Shown here piece by piece: positions 24,396 through 31,378 of a stretch of 31,980 nucleotides of DNA. Position numbers and translations under genes: made by a program. The stretch lies in NCBI GenBank assembly GCA_964542435.1, contig CAZIVE010000023.1:1-31980 (forward strand). The letters are read 5' to 3'. The DNA is from CAZIVE01 sp964542435 (lineage in GTDB: Bacteria > Bacteroidota > Bacteroidia > Bacteroidales > Tannerellaceae). Every line of letters begins with the position of its first letter. Positions within the stretch are counted from its first letter, which is position 1. A model generated the notes under the pieces. It did no database searches. It was given only the letters and a program-made list of their open reading frames with translations, and was not told the origin of the DNA.

Positions 24396-24722
24396 TCATT
24401 CTCCACCTAATAAGCAAAAGGGTGGTGCACGAAGAGAGAAAAAAGGGCGGACATTTATCCGGATAGTCCCTATAAGACATAAATAGATTGTGGTAATAAG
24501 GGTGACAGACGGAGTGACGTCAGACGATGCCACTTCGGTGAAGAATGGCAGCACAAACTGACAAATCGGGCAATCATCGACATTGTCAACAGTGACCGCA
24601 TATTCTGAATGATGCGCTTCGGAGATGTCATGATGGTGGAACGTCTTAACAAGACCGATAGGCATGAGAGCTATCAACAGCGCCCAAGCAACGATGATTC
24701 TTGTTACGTTTCTCCTTTTCAT
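24396..24722 (-). CDS. Small His/Cys-rich membrane protein, probable metal-handling partner of the TonB receptor
   Basis: This 108-aa protein has a basic start and N-terminal hydrophobic helix or signal anchor (about 8-25), then a histidine cluster KTFHHHDISEAHH (His29-31, His37-38) and DDCPICQF (Cys51, Cys54). A second hydrophobic segment (72-90) follows, and a tail FFSLRAPPF (95-102). The layout (helix, His cluster, CPxC, helix, terminal RAPP) resembles proteobacterial DUF2946 proteins, which I recall are often near TonB-dependent copper receptors. The match is by pattern, not alignment. It lies 6 nt after the Uup gene and 34 nt before the receptor, on the same strand. A periplasmic-facing metal-binding or sensing role is the simplest reading. 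Confidence 0.7.
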   Translation of the reverse strand: MKRRNVTRIIVAWALLIALMPIGLVKTFHHHDISEAHHSEYAVTVDNVDDCPICQFVLPFFTEVASSDVTPSVTLITTIYLCLIGTIRINVRPFFSLRAPPFCLLGGE

Positions 24723-24728
24723 GGATCT

Positions 24729-26504
24729 TTATGCAAATTCACTCAATTCCAGCCAACGGGTGGATTTATCATCGATCAGCTGCAGCACCTCGGCATATCT
24801 TTTGGATTTATCGGTCAAAGCCTGCGGATCAAGCGTTCCGCTGTTGAGCAGTGTCTCGAGTTCTGCTTTCTCCTTTTCCAGATCGTCAATCTCTTTTTCG
24901 AGTGCCTCATATTCCTTTCGTTCCTTGAAGGTAAGCTTGCGTTTTCCTTCCGGATCGTTACGGACCGGCTGTTTGGGAGTGCTCTCTTTCGGCTTCTCCA
25001 CGTTCTCCTTCTCTCGTCTTGCAAGCAGCTCTTTGGCTTCCCGATAGTCACGATACTGCGTATAGTTGCCGGGAAAATCCTGTATCTCGGCCTGACCATG
25101 GAACACCAGAAGATGATCGACCACCTTGTCCATAAAATAGCGGTCGTGCGAAACAACGATCACACAGCCGTGAAAACCGGCAAGATATTCCTCCAGGACG
25201 TTGAGCGTGATGATATCCAAATCGTTGGTCGGCTCGTCGAGAATCAGGAAATTGGGGTTGTGCATCAGCACGGTGCAAAGATAAAGACGACGTCTCTCGC
25301 CGCCACTCAGTTTGCTGACGTAATCATGCTGTTTGTCCGGTGAAAAGAGGAAATAGGTGAGAAACTGCGAAACGCTCAACTTATCGCCATTGCCTAATGT
25401 GACGTATTCCGCAATGTCCTGCATGATATCGATTACCTTGGCATTTTCGTCAAACTGCAAACCCTCCTGACTGTAATAGCCGAAACGGACGGTCTCGCCG
25501 ATATCGAAATGGCCGCTGTCGGGTTTCACGATGCCGAGCAGCATCTTGATAAAGGTAGATTTGCCTACGCCATTGTTGCCCACAATGCCCAGCTTTTCAT
25601 AACGAGCGAAGATATAATTGAAATCGTCCGTGATCTTCAGGTCACCAAAGCGTTTGCTCACATGTTCGGCATTGAAGATCTTCGATCCGATATACGAAGC
25701 CTTCACGTCGAGATTGAGGCTGGAGGTGTCTTTCACCGGATGAGCCTTCTTCTCCAGTTCGTAATAGGCATCGATACGATACTTGGCTTTCCCGCCGCGG
25801 GCCTGAGGCATTCGCCGCATCCAGTCAAGTTCTTTCCGGAGCAGATTGGCGGCATGCGTAGCCTCCGCGTTCGAAGCATTGATGCGCTCCTCGCGTTTCT
25901 CCAGATAATATTCGTAATTACCTCTATAGGAATAGATCTGCAAATTGTCGATTTCGATGATCTCCTTGCAGACGCGATCCAGGAAATAGCGGTCGTGCGT
26001 AACCATGAGGATACTGATATTGGCCCGATTGAGATAATCCTCGAGCCATTCGATCATGTCGAGATCGAGGTGATTGGTAGGTTCATCCAGAATGATCAGT
26101 TCCGGTTCCGTGAGGAGAACACGGGCCAAAGCCACCCGTTTGAGTTGTCCGCCCGACAGCTCCCGGATCTTCTGGTTGTAATCAGTGATCTCCAGTTTCC
26201 CCAAAATCTGTTTGCTCTTGAGTTCATCGGCATGGCTGGCACAAACCTGCAGCACCGTACTCTCAGTCGGGAAGACAGGCGATTGTTCCAGATAGCCGAC
26301 GCGCAGATCCTTGCGATAGACAATCTCGCCGCTGTCATAATCCTCTTTCCCTGCAAGCATATTGAGCAACGTGGATTTTCCGGATCCGTTGCGTGCAATC
26401 AGCCCCACCTTATCGCCCTGAGCGATACCGAACGAGACATTACGGAACAGCACATGTGCTCCAAAACTCTTTGTCAGTCCGTTTACCTCTAAAAAACTCG
26501 TCAT
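24729..26504 (-). CDS. uup: ABC-F ATPase, Uup type
   Basis: This is a cytoplasmic tandem-ATPase without membrane domains that acts on ribosomes and, for Uup, on translation quality or replication-linked DNA events. The start was set at ATG 26504 (MTSFLEVNGLTKSFGAHVLF); a frame extends 19 codons upstream but covers the promoter. It has 591 aa. NBD1 has Walker A ARNGSGKST (37-45), LSGGQLKRVALARVLL and LIILDEPTNHLD. The interdomain linker, with RMPQARGGKAKYRIDAYYEL, is the ABC-F P-site tRNA motif region. NBD2 has GNNGVGKST, LSGGERRRLYL and FLILDEPTNDLD. The C-terminal coiled coil (about 520-585, EYEALEKEIDDLEKEKAELE) is the Uup DNA-binding-type extension, which is absent in EttA. It has a strong own promoter. 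Confidence 0.94.
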   Translation of the reverse strand: MTSFLEVNGLTKSFGAHVLFRNVSFGIAQGDKVGLIARNGSGKSTLLNMLAGKEDYDSGEIVYRKDLRVGYLEQSPVFPTESTVLQVCASHADELKSKQILGKLEITDYNQKIRELSGGQLKRVALARVLLTEPELIILDEPTNHLDLDMIEWLEDYLNRANISILMVTHDRYFLDRVCKEIIEIDNLQIYSYRGNYEYYLEKREERINASNAEATHAANLLRKELDWMRRMPQARGGKAKYRIDAYYELEKKAHPVKDTSSLNLDVKASYIGSKIFNAEHVSKRFGDLKITDDFNYIFARYEKLGIVGNNGVGKSTFIKMLLGIVKPDSGHFDIGETVRFGYYSQEGLQFDENAKVIDIMQDIAEYVTLGNGDKLSVSQFLTYFLFSPDKQHDYVSKLSGGERRRLYLCTVLMHNPNFLILDEPTNDLDIITLNVLEEYLAGFHGCVIVVSHDRYFMDKVVDHLLVFHGQAEIQDFPGNYTQYRDYREAKELLARREKENVEKPKESTPKQPVRNDPEGKRKLTFKERKEYEALEKEIDDLEKEKAELETLLNSGTLDPQALTDKSKRYAEVLQLIDDKSTRWLELSEFA

Positions 26505-26523
26505 GATATTCCTTTCTGGGTGG

Positions 26524-26554
26524 CAAAGATAGTGCAAGTCGAGAGAAATACAAA
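26524..26554 (-). promoter_or_regulatory. Promoter of uup
   Basis: On the minus strand TTTG (26554-26551), a 19-nt spacer and TATCTTTG (26531-26524) match the Bacteroidetes consensus exactly. Transcription near 26517 leaves about 13 nt before ATG 26504. The whole block is repeated at 26605-26634. Confidence 0.75.
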
Positions 26555-26574
26555 AGTTCACTTTCGTATTTCCG

Positions 26575-26634
26575 AGACGCAGCCTATCTTCGATGCGTCA
26601 GCATCAAAGTAGTGCAAGTCGAGAGAAATACAAA
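26575..26634 (-). repeat. Second, damaged copy of the uup promoter with downstream 18-bp element
   Basis: Bases 26605-26634 repeat the uup promoter block (26524-26554) with a single base deletion in the -7 box, TACTTTG instead of TATCTTTG. Twelve nt downstream on the minus strand lies the element CGAAGATAGGCTGCGTCT (26592-26575). The same element recurs 12 nt after the nhaD -7 box on the plus strand (26844-26861). The rest of the uup/nhaD interval shows no gene. Confidence 0.7.
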
Positions 26635-26719
26635 GCTTGATAAATGCTTTACCAGCTAAGATAAAATCAAAAGAAGTTTCCGTTGTTGCACAATCTCCTG
26701 ACGGCATGAAGGAGAAGAG

Positions 26720-26739
26720 GGGGCGAAAAATCTTTCGTC
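26720..26739 (+). repeat. Degenerate copy of the hairpin found after the hexosamine kinase
   Basis: GGGGCGAAAAATCTTTCG (26720-26737) equals 18 nt of the minus strand at the terminator 5020-5041. Here the right arm ends TTTCGTC, so only a 7-bp stem with a G-U pair forms and no T-run follows. It lies in the interval between uup and nhaD and may be a relic of a repeated terminator. Confidence 0.4.
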
Positions 26740-26799
26740 TGTATTCTTACGGTATAAAAAGAAAGGAAGAATGGCGAGATGGATAATCGACAACTGCCT

Positions 26800-26831
26800 C
26801 TTGCAGATTTAACAGATTTATTTTATCTTTG
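26800..26831 (+). promoter_or_regulatory. Promoter of the nhaD operon
   Basis: CTTG (26800-26803; 3 of 4), a 20-nt spacer and TATCTTTG (26824-26831) match the Bacteroidetes promoter form. Transcription near 26838 gives a leader of about 107 nt, in which the element CGAAGATAGGCTGCGTCT (26844-26861) begins at about +6. Confidence 0.65.
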
Positions 26832-26843
26832 TCCTCTGAACAG

Positions 26844-26861
26844 CGAAGATAGGCTGCGTCT
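26844..26861 (+). promoter_or_regulatory. Initially transcribed 18-bp element after the nhaD promoter
   Basis: CGAAGATAGGCTGCGTCT lies 12 nt after the nhaD -7 box. An identical copy in the opposite orientation (26575-26592) lies 12 nt after a degenerate -7 box toward uup. Identical spacing on both strands suggests a promoter-associated module, not a random repeat. Confidence 0.55.
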
Positions 26862-26944
26862 TTACAGAGTTCCTTATCAATCTTTTTCTCTGTGTCTGAC
26901 CGGTGCGATCCATGCGACTTTTATTAACAACACTATAAACACTT

Positions 26945-28369
26945 ATGATTGCAGGTATGATTGTGGTATTCTTGATTGGATACCTTTGTATTGCTATTGA
27001 ACACCCTTTACGTATTAACAAAGCCGGGATGGCTCTATTGGTCGGCGTAGTGCTATGGATCATGTACATCTTTTCCGCCGGATCCTTTGTCCCTACCGTT
27101 TCCGCCCACGAATTTGCCCAATTTCTTCAATCCCGTCCTGAATTAACCCAGCTTCCTGTCGCGGATCAGATCACACGCTTTGTCGTCGATCATCAGATGC
27201 TCGACAGCATAGGCGAAATCTGCGAGACGCTCATCTTCCTGCTCGGCGCCATGCTCACGGTGGAGCTGATCGACGCCCACGGTGGGTTTCTCTTTATCAC
27301 CAATCGTATCACTACACGTAAGAAACGCGAACTGCTCCTGATGATAGCGCTCATCACCTTCTTCATGTCGGCGGTCCTCGACAACCTGACCACCTCTATC
27401 GTGATGATCATGCTTATCCGCAAACTGATCGGCAACTACAAAGAGCGCTGGATCTTCGGCAGTATCATCATCATCGCGGCAAATAGCGGCGGTGCATGGT
27501 CGCCTATCGGCGATGTCACTACCATTATGCTGTGGGTCCGCGGCAACGTCTCCACCGGCGGTGTCATTCCCCATCTTTTCCTGCCGAGCCTCGTCTCCGC
27601 CCTCATCCCCGTTTTCCTCACGATGCGTATGCTGCATGGCGATGTCACGCCACCCCTCAAGCTGAGCGAGAAGGAGGAATCGGACATCATCACGCAGTTC
27701 AAGAAACGCGACCGTCTGGTCATCCTTATCGTCGGCGTGGCCTGCCTGCTGTTCGTACCGGTTTTCAAGACCCTCACCCATCTGCCTCCCTTCATGGGCA
27801 TTCTCTTCGGTGTGGGCATCTTATGGATCTTCACGGAACTGATGTACAGCCATAAGGATATGAAGGAAGACCGAAAACTGCGCGTGGCGAAACTGGTGCA
27901 CCGCATCGACGGTTCCACCCTGCTCTTTTTCCTCGGCATTCTGCTCGCCGTCGATGCCCTGCGTTACTGCGGCATCCTGGGTGACTTCGCGCTGTGGCTC
28001 GACAAGACCGTGGACAATGTTTATGCCGTCAACCTCATCATCGGCGCCCTGTCATCGATCGTGGATAATGTTCCGCTCGTGGCCGGAGCCATCGGAATGT
28101 ATCCGGTGCCTACGCCCGAGATGGTAGCCGCAGCTGCCGATCCGACCTATATGATCAACTTCCTTCCCGACGGAATCTTCTGGCAGTTCCTTGCCTATTG
28201 CGCCGGAGTGGGCGGTAGCATGCTGATCATCGGCTCGGCTGCAGGCGTCGTTGTCATGGGCCTGGAGAAAGTCAATTTCATTTGGTATATGAAAAACATT
28301 TCGCTAATGGCATTGATTGGTTATCTTTGCGGTGCCGGAGTATATATCTTGCAGAAAATGATATTCTGA
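26945..28369 (+). CDS. nhaD: Na+/H+ antiporter, NhaD type
   Basis: This is an inner-membrane sodium (or lithium)/proton exchanger of the ion-transporter superfamily, 474 aa with about 12-13 hydrophobic helices. Distinct NhaD motifs are FFMSAVLDNLTTSIVMIMLI, where Asp and Thr residues line the ion path, and ANSGGAWSPIGDVTTIMLWV. The second repeat has ALSSIVDNVPLVAGAIGMY and GGSMLIIGSAAGVVVMG. ATG 26945 opens directly in the first helix (MIAGMIVVFLIGYLCIAIEH). It leads an operon: the sugar kinase follows after 20 nt. Why a sodium antiporter is paired with muramic acid salvage genes is unclear; many Bacteroidales transporters are sodium-coupled, so this could be chance housekeeping linkage. Confidence 0.94.
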   Translation: MIAGMIVVFLIGYLCIAIEHPLRINKAGMALLVGVVLWIMYIFSAGSFVPTVSAHEFAQFLQSRPELTQLPVADQITRFVVDHQMLDSIGEICETLIFLLGAMLTVELIDAHGGFLFITNRITTRKKRELLLMIALITFFMSAVLDNLTTSIVMIMLIRKLIGNYKERWIFGSIIIIAANSGGAWSPIGDVTTIMLWVRGNVSTGGVIPHLFLPSLVSALIPVFLTMRMLHGDVTPPLKLSEKEESDIITQFKKRDRLVILIVGVACLLFVPVFKTLTHLPPFMGILFGVGILWIFTELMYSHKDMKEDRKLRVAKLVHRIDGSTLLFFLGILLAVDALRYCGILGDFALWLDKTVDNVYAVNLIIGALSSIVDNVPLVAGAIGMYPVPTPEMVAAAADPTYMINFLPDGIFWQFLAYCAGVGGSMLIIGSAAGVVVMGLEKVNFIWYMKNISLMALIGYLCGAGVYILQKMIF

Positions 28370-28389
28370 CGCAAATAAAACAATAGACA

Positions 28390-29229
28390 ATGATACTGAT
28401 AGCTGATAGCGGTTCGACAAAGACGGATTGGACGCTTTGCGACGGCAACCAAACGGTTCTTACCTTGAAGACAGCGGGAATGAACCCCTTTTTCCAGACT
28501 CAAGAGGTCATGGAGAAGGAGATCGAAGAGATGCTCTATCCCTCCATCTCCTCCTATCCCATCGACTCCGTGTTTTTCTATGGAGCCGGTTGTGCCGACG
28601 ACGAGAAGAAACAGCTCGTCTCCAACGTGCTGGGAAAATTCATAAAGGCTCACATTGAAGCCGACAGCGACTTGATGGCTGCGGCGCGTGCCCTGTGCGG
28701 GCATAAGAAAGGCATCGCCTGCATCCTCGGCACCGGCTCCAACTCCTGCCTCTACGACGGCAAGACAATCACGCAGCATGTCTCTCCGCTCGGATTCATC
28801 CTGGGCGACGAGGGCAGCGGAGCCAATCTGGGCAAACGACTGGTGAGCGACTGTCTGAAACATCAGTTCTCACCCGACATCGAACAGCGTTTCATGGAAG
28901 AATACCAGCTGACGCCCTCCATCGTGCTCGACCGCGTTTACAAACAGCCTTTCCCCAGCCGCTTTCTCGCGTCGCTACAGCCTTTCCTGTTCGACAACAT
29001 CATCGAGCCTTCGATTCACGAACTGGTGCTCGACAGCTTCAAGAGCTTCTTCATGCGCAACGTGCTCCACTATCATGGAGCCTTCAAGCTGCCGATCAAT
29101 TTCGTTGGGTCCATCGCCTACGTCTATCACGAACAGCTGCAGGAGGCAGCCGAGTCGCTGGGTCTCAGCATCGGCATCATCATGCGGTCGCCGATGGAAG
29201 GTCTGATCAACTTTCATACCAAGAAATAA
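28390..29229 (+). CDS. murK: BadF/BadG-type ATPase, probable N-acetylmuramate/N-acetylglucosamine kinase
   Basis: This is a cytoplasmic sugar kinase of the ASKHA fold, 279 aa. Motifs in order are the phosphate-1 loop ADSGSTKTDW (5-14), the connect/Asp region EADSDLMAAARALCG, phosphate-2 ILGTGSNSCLYDG, the conserved GFILGDEGSGANLGKRL, and the adenosine region VGSIAYVYHE. Family members include GlcNAc kinases and the MurNAc kinases MurK described in Clostridium and Tannerella. The next gene, 55 nt away, is murQ, whose substrate is the product of MurNAc kinase. MurNAc (and possibly GlcNAc) phosphorylation at O6 is therefore the likely role. The symbol murK is from context plus family; plain GlcNAc kinase is the alternative. 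Confidence 0.78.
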   Translation: MILIADSGSTKTDWTLCDGNQTVLTLKTAGMNPFFQTQEVMEKEIEEMLYPSISSYPIDSVFFYGAGCADDEKKQLVSNVLGKFIKAHIEADSDLMAAARALCGHKKGIACILGTGSNSCLYDGKTITQHVSPLGFILGDEGSGANLGKRLVSDCLKHQFSPDIEQRFMEEYQLTPSIVLDRVYKQPFPSRFLASLQPFLFDNIIEPSIHELVLDSFKSFFMRNVLHYHGAFKLPINFVGSIAYVYHEQLQEAAESLGLSIGIIMRSPMEGLINFHTKK

Positions 29230-29284
29230 GACAATCCTAAATCCCTCTTCCCCTTTTTAACGGGAAGACAACAAAACACATATC

Positions 29285-30100
29285 ATGGCATTTGTAAAAA
29301 TTACCGAGCAGTCTTCTCTCTATAACGATCTGGAGAAAAAATCCGTCAGAGAACTGCTCGAAGATATCAACCAGGAGGATGCCAAAATACCCGCAGCTGT
29401 GGGCAAAGTCATTCCTCAAATTGAAGAACTGGTCACGAAGATTGTCGAACGGATGCAGCGCGGCGGCAGGATATTCTACCTGGGTGCCGGCACCAGCGGA
29501 CGGCTCGGCGTCTTGGATGCTTCCGAGATTCCTCCCACCTACGGGATGCCTCCCACGACGGTCGTTGGACTGATCGCCGGTGGCGACATCGCGCTCCGTA
29601 CACCTGTTGAAGCAGCGGAAGACGATCCCGAAAAGGGCTGGAACGAACTGCTCGACCATCATATCAACAACAACGACACCGTCATCGGCATCGCCGCTTC
29701 CGGCACGACGCCCTATGTGATAGGTGCCATCCGACATGCCCGCGAACAGGGGATCCTTACCGCATCTATCAGCTGCAATCCCGATTCACCGGTGGCTGAA
29801 GCCGCAGACATCGCCATCGAACCGATCGTCGGTCCCGAATTCGTCACGGGAAGCACCCGCATGAAAAGCGGGACGGCAGAGAAACTGGTGCTCAACATGA
29901 TCACCACTGTCTCCATGATACGCATCGGCAGAGTGAAAGGCAACCGCATGATCAACATGCAGCTCAACAATCAGAAACTGGTGGACCGCGGCACACGGAT
30001 GATCATGGACGAGCTGAAACTCGACTATGAACAGGCACACCGGTTGCTGATCCTCCATGGATCGGTCAAGGATGCGATAGACAAATACGAAGGAAAATAA
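29285..30100 (+). CDS. murQ: N-acetylmuramic acid 6-phosphate etherase
   Basis: This is a cytoplasmic enzyme that cleaves the lactyl ether of MurNAc-6-phosphate to give GlcNAc-6-phosphate and lactate, the central step in recycling or scavenging cell-wall muramic acid. The 271-aa protein carries a SIS domain with the signature FYLGAGTSGRLGVLDASE (64-81) and Glu81, the counterpart of the catalytic acid/base in E. coli MurQ (Glu83). The second glutamate lies in AAEDDPEKGW (Glu112). GSTRMKSGTAEKLVLNMI is the second family signature. The length is slightly shorter than E. coli MurQ (298 aa). It is preceded by the sugar kinase and followed after 28 nt by the 216-aa gene, all in one transcription unit. 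Confidence 0.96.
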   Translation: MAFVKITEQSSLYNDLEKKSVRELLEDINQEDAKIPAAVGKVIPQIEELVTKIVERMQRGGRIFYLGAGTSGRLGVLDASEIPPTYGMPPTTVVGLIAGGDIALRTPVEAAEDDPEKGWNELLDHHINNNDTVIGIAASGTTPYVIGAIRHAREQGILTASISCNPDSPVAEAADIAIEPIVGPEFVTGSTRMKSGTAEKLVLNMITTVSMIRIGRVKGNRMINMQLNNQKLVDRGTRMIMDELKLDYEQAHRLLILHGSVKDAIDKYEGK

Positions 30101-30128
30101 TATAAAACTAACGACAAGGAGAAACCAA

Positions 30129-30779
30129 ATGAGTTTCATCAGCAAACTTTTCAAAGCAAAGGAACGCGACTATAAGACCGATTCCGACAGCAGCACCGAG
30201 GAATTCCTCACACTGGTGCGCGTTTATTACCAAGGTGTCATGGCGGTCAACCTCGGCGTCACCAATCTGAATATCCTCAACGATATGGCTCTGTTTAAAC
30301 GGATGCTCAAGATAGCGACACTCAACAACAAACTCGGACTGGCCGAAAAAGCCCGCGCCCGCAAAATCCTCATGCAGGATTACGGCATCGGAGAGGATTT
30401 CTTTAAGGAGATCGACGCTTCCGTCAAGAAATGCTGCCGCACGCAGAACGACATCAAGACCTACTTCCTGCAGTTCCAGGGGTTCAACAGCTCGCTCTTC
30501 GAACTCCTCGGCAACCTCATGCAGATCAAGTTCCGCATCTCGCTGCTCTTCAAAAACATGCTCCATAAAGAAACCGGCAAACTGATCCATAAGATCATGA
30601 CGCAGTCGGAATGGAAGAATGTGGACGACCAGAAGAAGGCCTGGGCCGTAAAGAAATACGCCGAGAACCTGCACTATTCTGAGAATTGGATCTCCGAATT
30701 CGTCTATCACGTCATGCTTCTTGCCAAGGAAGACCGACGTAGGGATCTGGTCAATAAAGACAAGAAGGGTGGAAAATAA
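30129..30779 (+). CDS. Conserved protein of unknown function, 216 aa
   Basis: I do not recognise a family. The protein is soluble-looking, Lys-rich and mostly helical, with no signal peptide. It begins MSFISKLFKAKERDYKTDSD, continues STEEFLTLVRVYYQGVMAVN, and has an amphipathic middle (NDIKTYFLQFQGFNSSLFEL) and a basic C-terminus DRRRDLVNKDKKGGK. The two adjacent cysteines at KKCCRTQND are the only notable residues. It is the fourth gene in the nhaD-murK-murQ run, 28 nt after murQ. Its last codons overlap the GTG start of the uracil-DNA glycosylase-like gene by 11 nt, so expression is coupled. A cell-wall recycling role would be a guess. Confidence 0.85.
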   Translation: MSFISKLFKAKERDYKTDSDSSTEEFLTLVRVYYQGVMAVNLGVTNLNILNDMALFKRMLKIATLNNKLGLAEKARARKILMQDYGIGEDFFKEIDASVKKCCRTQNDIKTYFLQFQGFNSSLFELLGNLMQIKFRISLLFKNMLHKETGKLIHKIMTQSEWKNVDDQKKAWAVKKYAENLHYSENWISEFVYHVMLLAKEDRRRDLVNKDKKGGK

Positions 30780-31353
30780 ACCCATCGAACCGCATCCGCT
30801 GGGTTTCTTCCTCCCCGAAGGGACCCGGCTCCTGATGCTCGGCAGCTTCCCCCCTCCCCACAAACGTTGGTCGATGGAATTCTACTACCCGAACTTCCAA
30901 AACGATATGTGGCGGATCCTCGGACTCGTCTTCTTTGACGACAAAGACTATTTTCTCGAATCGCCGAAGTCGTTCAGCCGCGAAAAAGCACAGGACTTCT
31001 GCCGCGAAAAACATATCGGCATCGGAGATACAGCCCTCGAAGTGCGACGGCTTAAAGACAATGCCTCCGACCAGTTTCTCGAAGTGGTGAAGCCGATCTG
31101 CCCGGAAGAGGTGCTGCGTCAAATCCCCGACTGTGAGGCCATCGTCGTCACCGGCACCAAAGCAACAGAGACACTGCTCTCCGTCCTCCCTCCAGTCCAG
31201 CCCCCCGCTGTCGGTTCGTCATCCACCTTCGAACTCCTCGGACGTACCATCAGACTCTTCCGGATGCCCTCCTCCTCCCGTGCCTATCCCAGACCGCTCG
31301 CGTCGAAAGCGGACGCCTATCACAACATGTTCCGACAAATCGGAATGATCTGA
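30769..31353 (+). CDS. Uracil-DNA glycosylase-family protein, GTG start
   Basis: This is a probable DNA base-excision enzyme of the UDG superfamily, 194 aa. The start was set at GTG 30769 (VENKPIEPHPLGFFLPEGTR) with the purine-rich AAGAAGG just before it. The frame also opens at a TTG at 30721, but that part overlaps the upstream gene. Motif A is LLMLGSFPPPHKRWSMEFYY, similar to the G-S/D-x-P-G loop of SMUG/UDG relatives. It is followed by YPNFQNDMWRILGLVFF, the base-stacking region. IVVTGTKATETLLS and the C-terminal MPSSSRAYPRP correspond to the DNA intercalation loop region, with Ser-Ser-Ser-Arg where UDGs have HPSP. Its specificity (uracil, hydroxymethyluracil or other) is unknown. It closes the operon; no clear terminator follows. 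Confidence 0.8.
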   Translation: MENKPIEPHPLGFFLPEGTRLLMLGSFPPPHKRWSMEFYYPNFQNDMWRILGLVFFDDKDYFLESPKSFSREKAQDFCREKHIGIGDTALEVRRLKDNASDQFLEVVKPICPEEVLRQIPDCEAIVVTGTKATETLLSVLPPVQPPAVGSSSTFELLGRTIRLFRMPSSSRAYPRPLASKADAYHNMFRQIGMI

Positions 31354-31378
31354 TTATCCCAGAATTCATCTTGGGGAC

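Noticed and set aside
26779..27000. 73-codon plus-strand frame before nhaD
   Set aside because: It spans the nhaD promoter and start region and overlaps the nhaD coding sequence in another frame.
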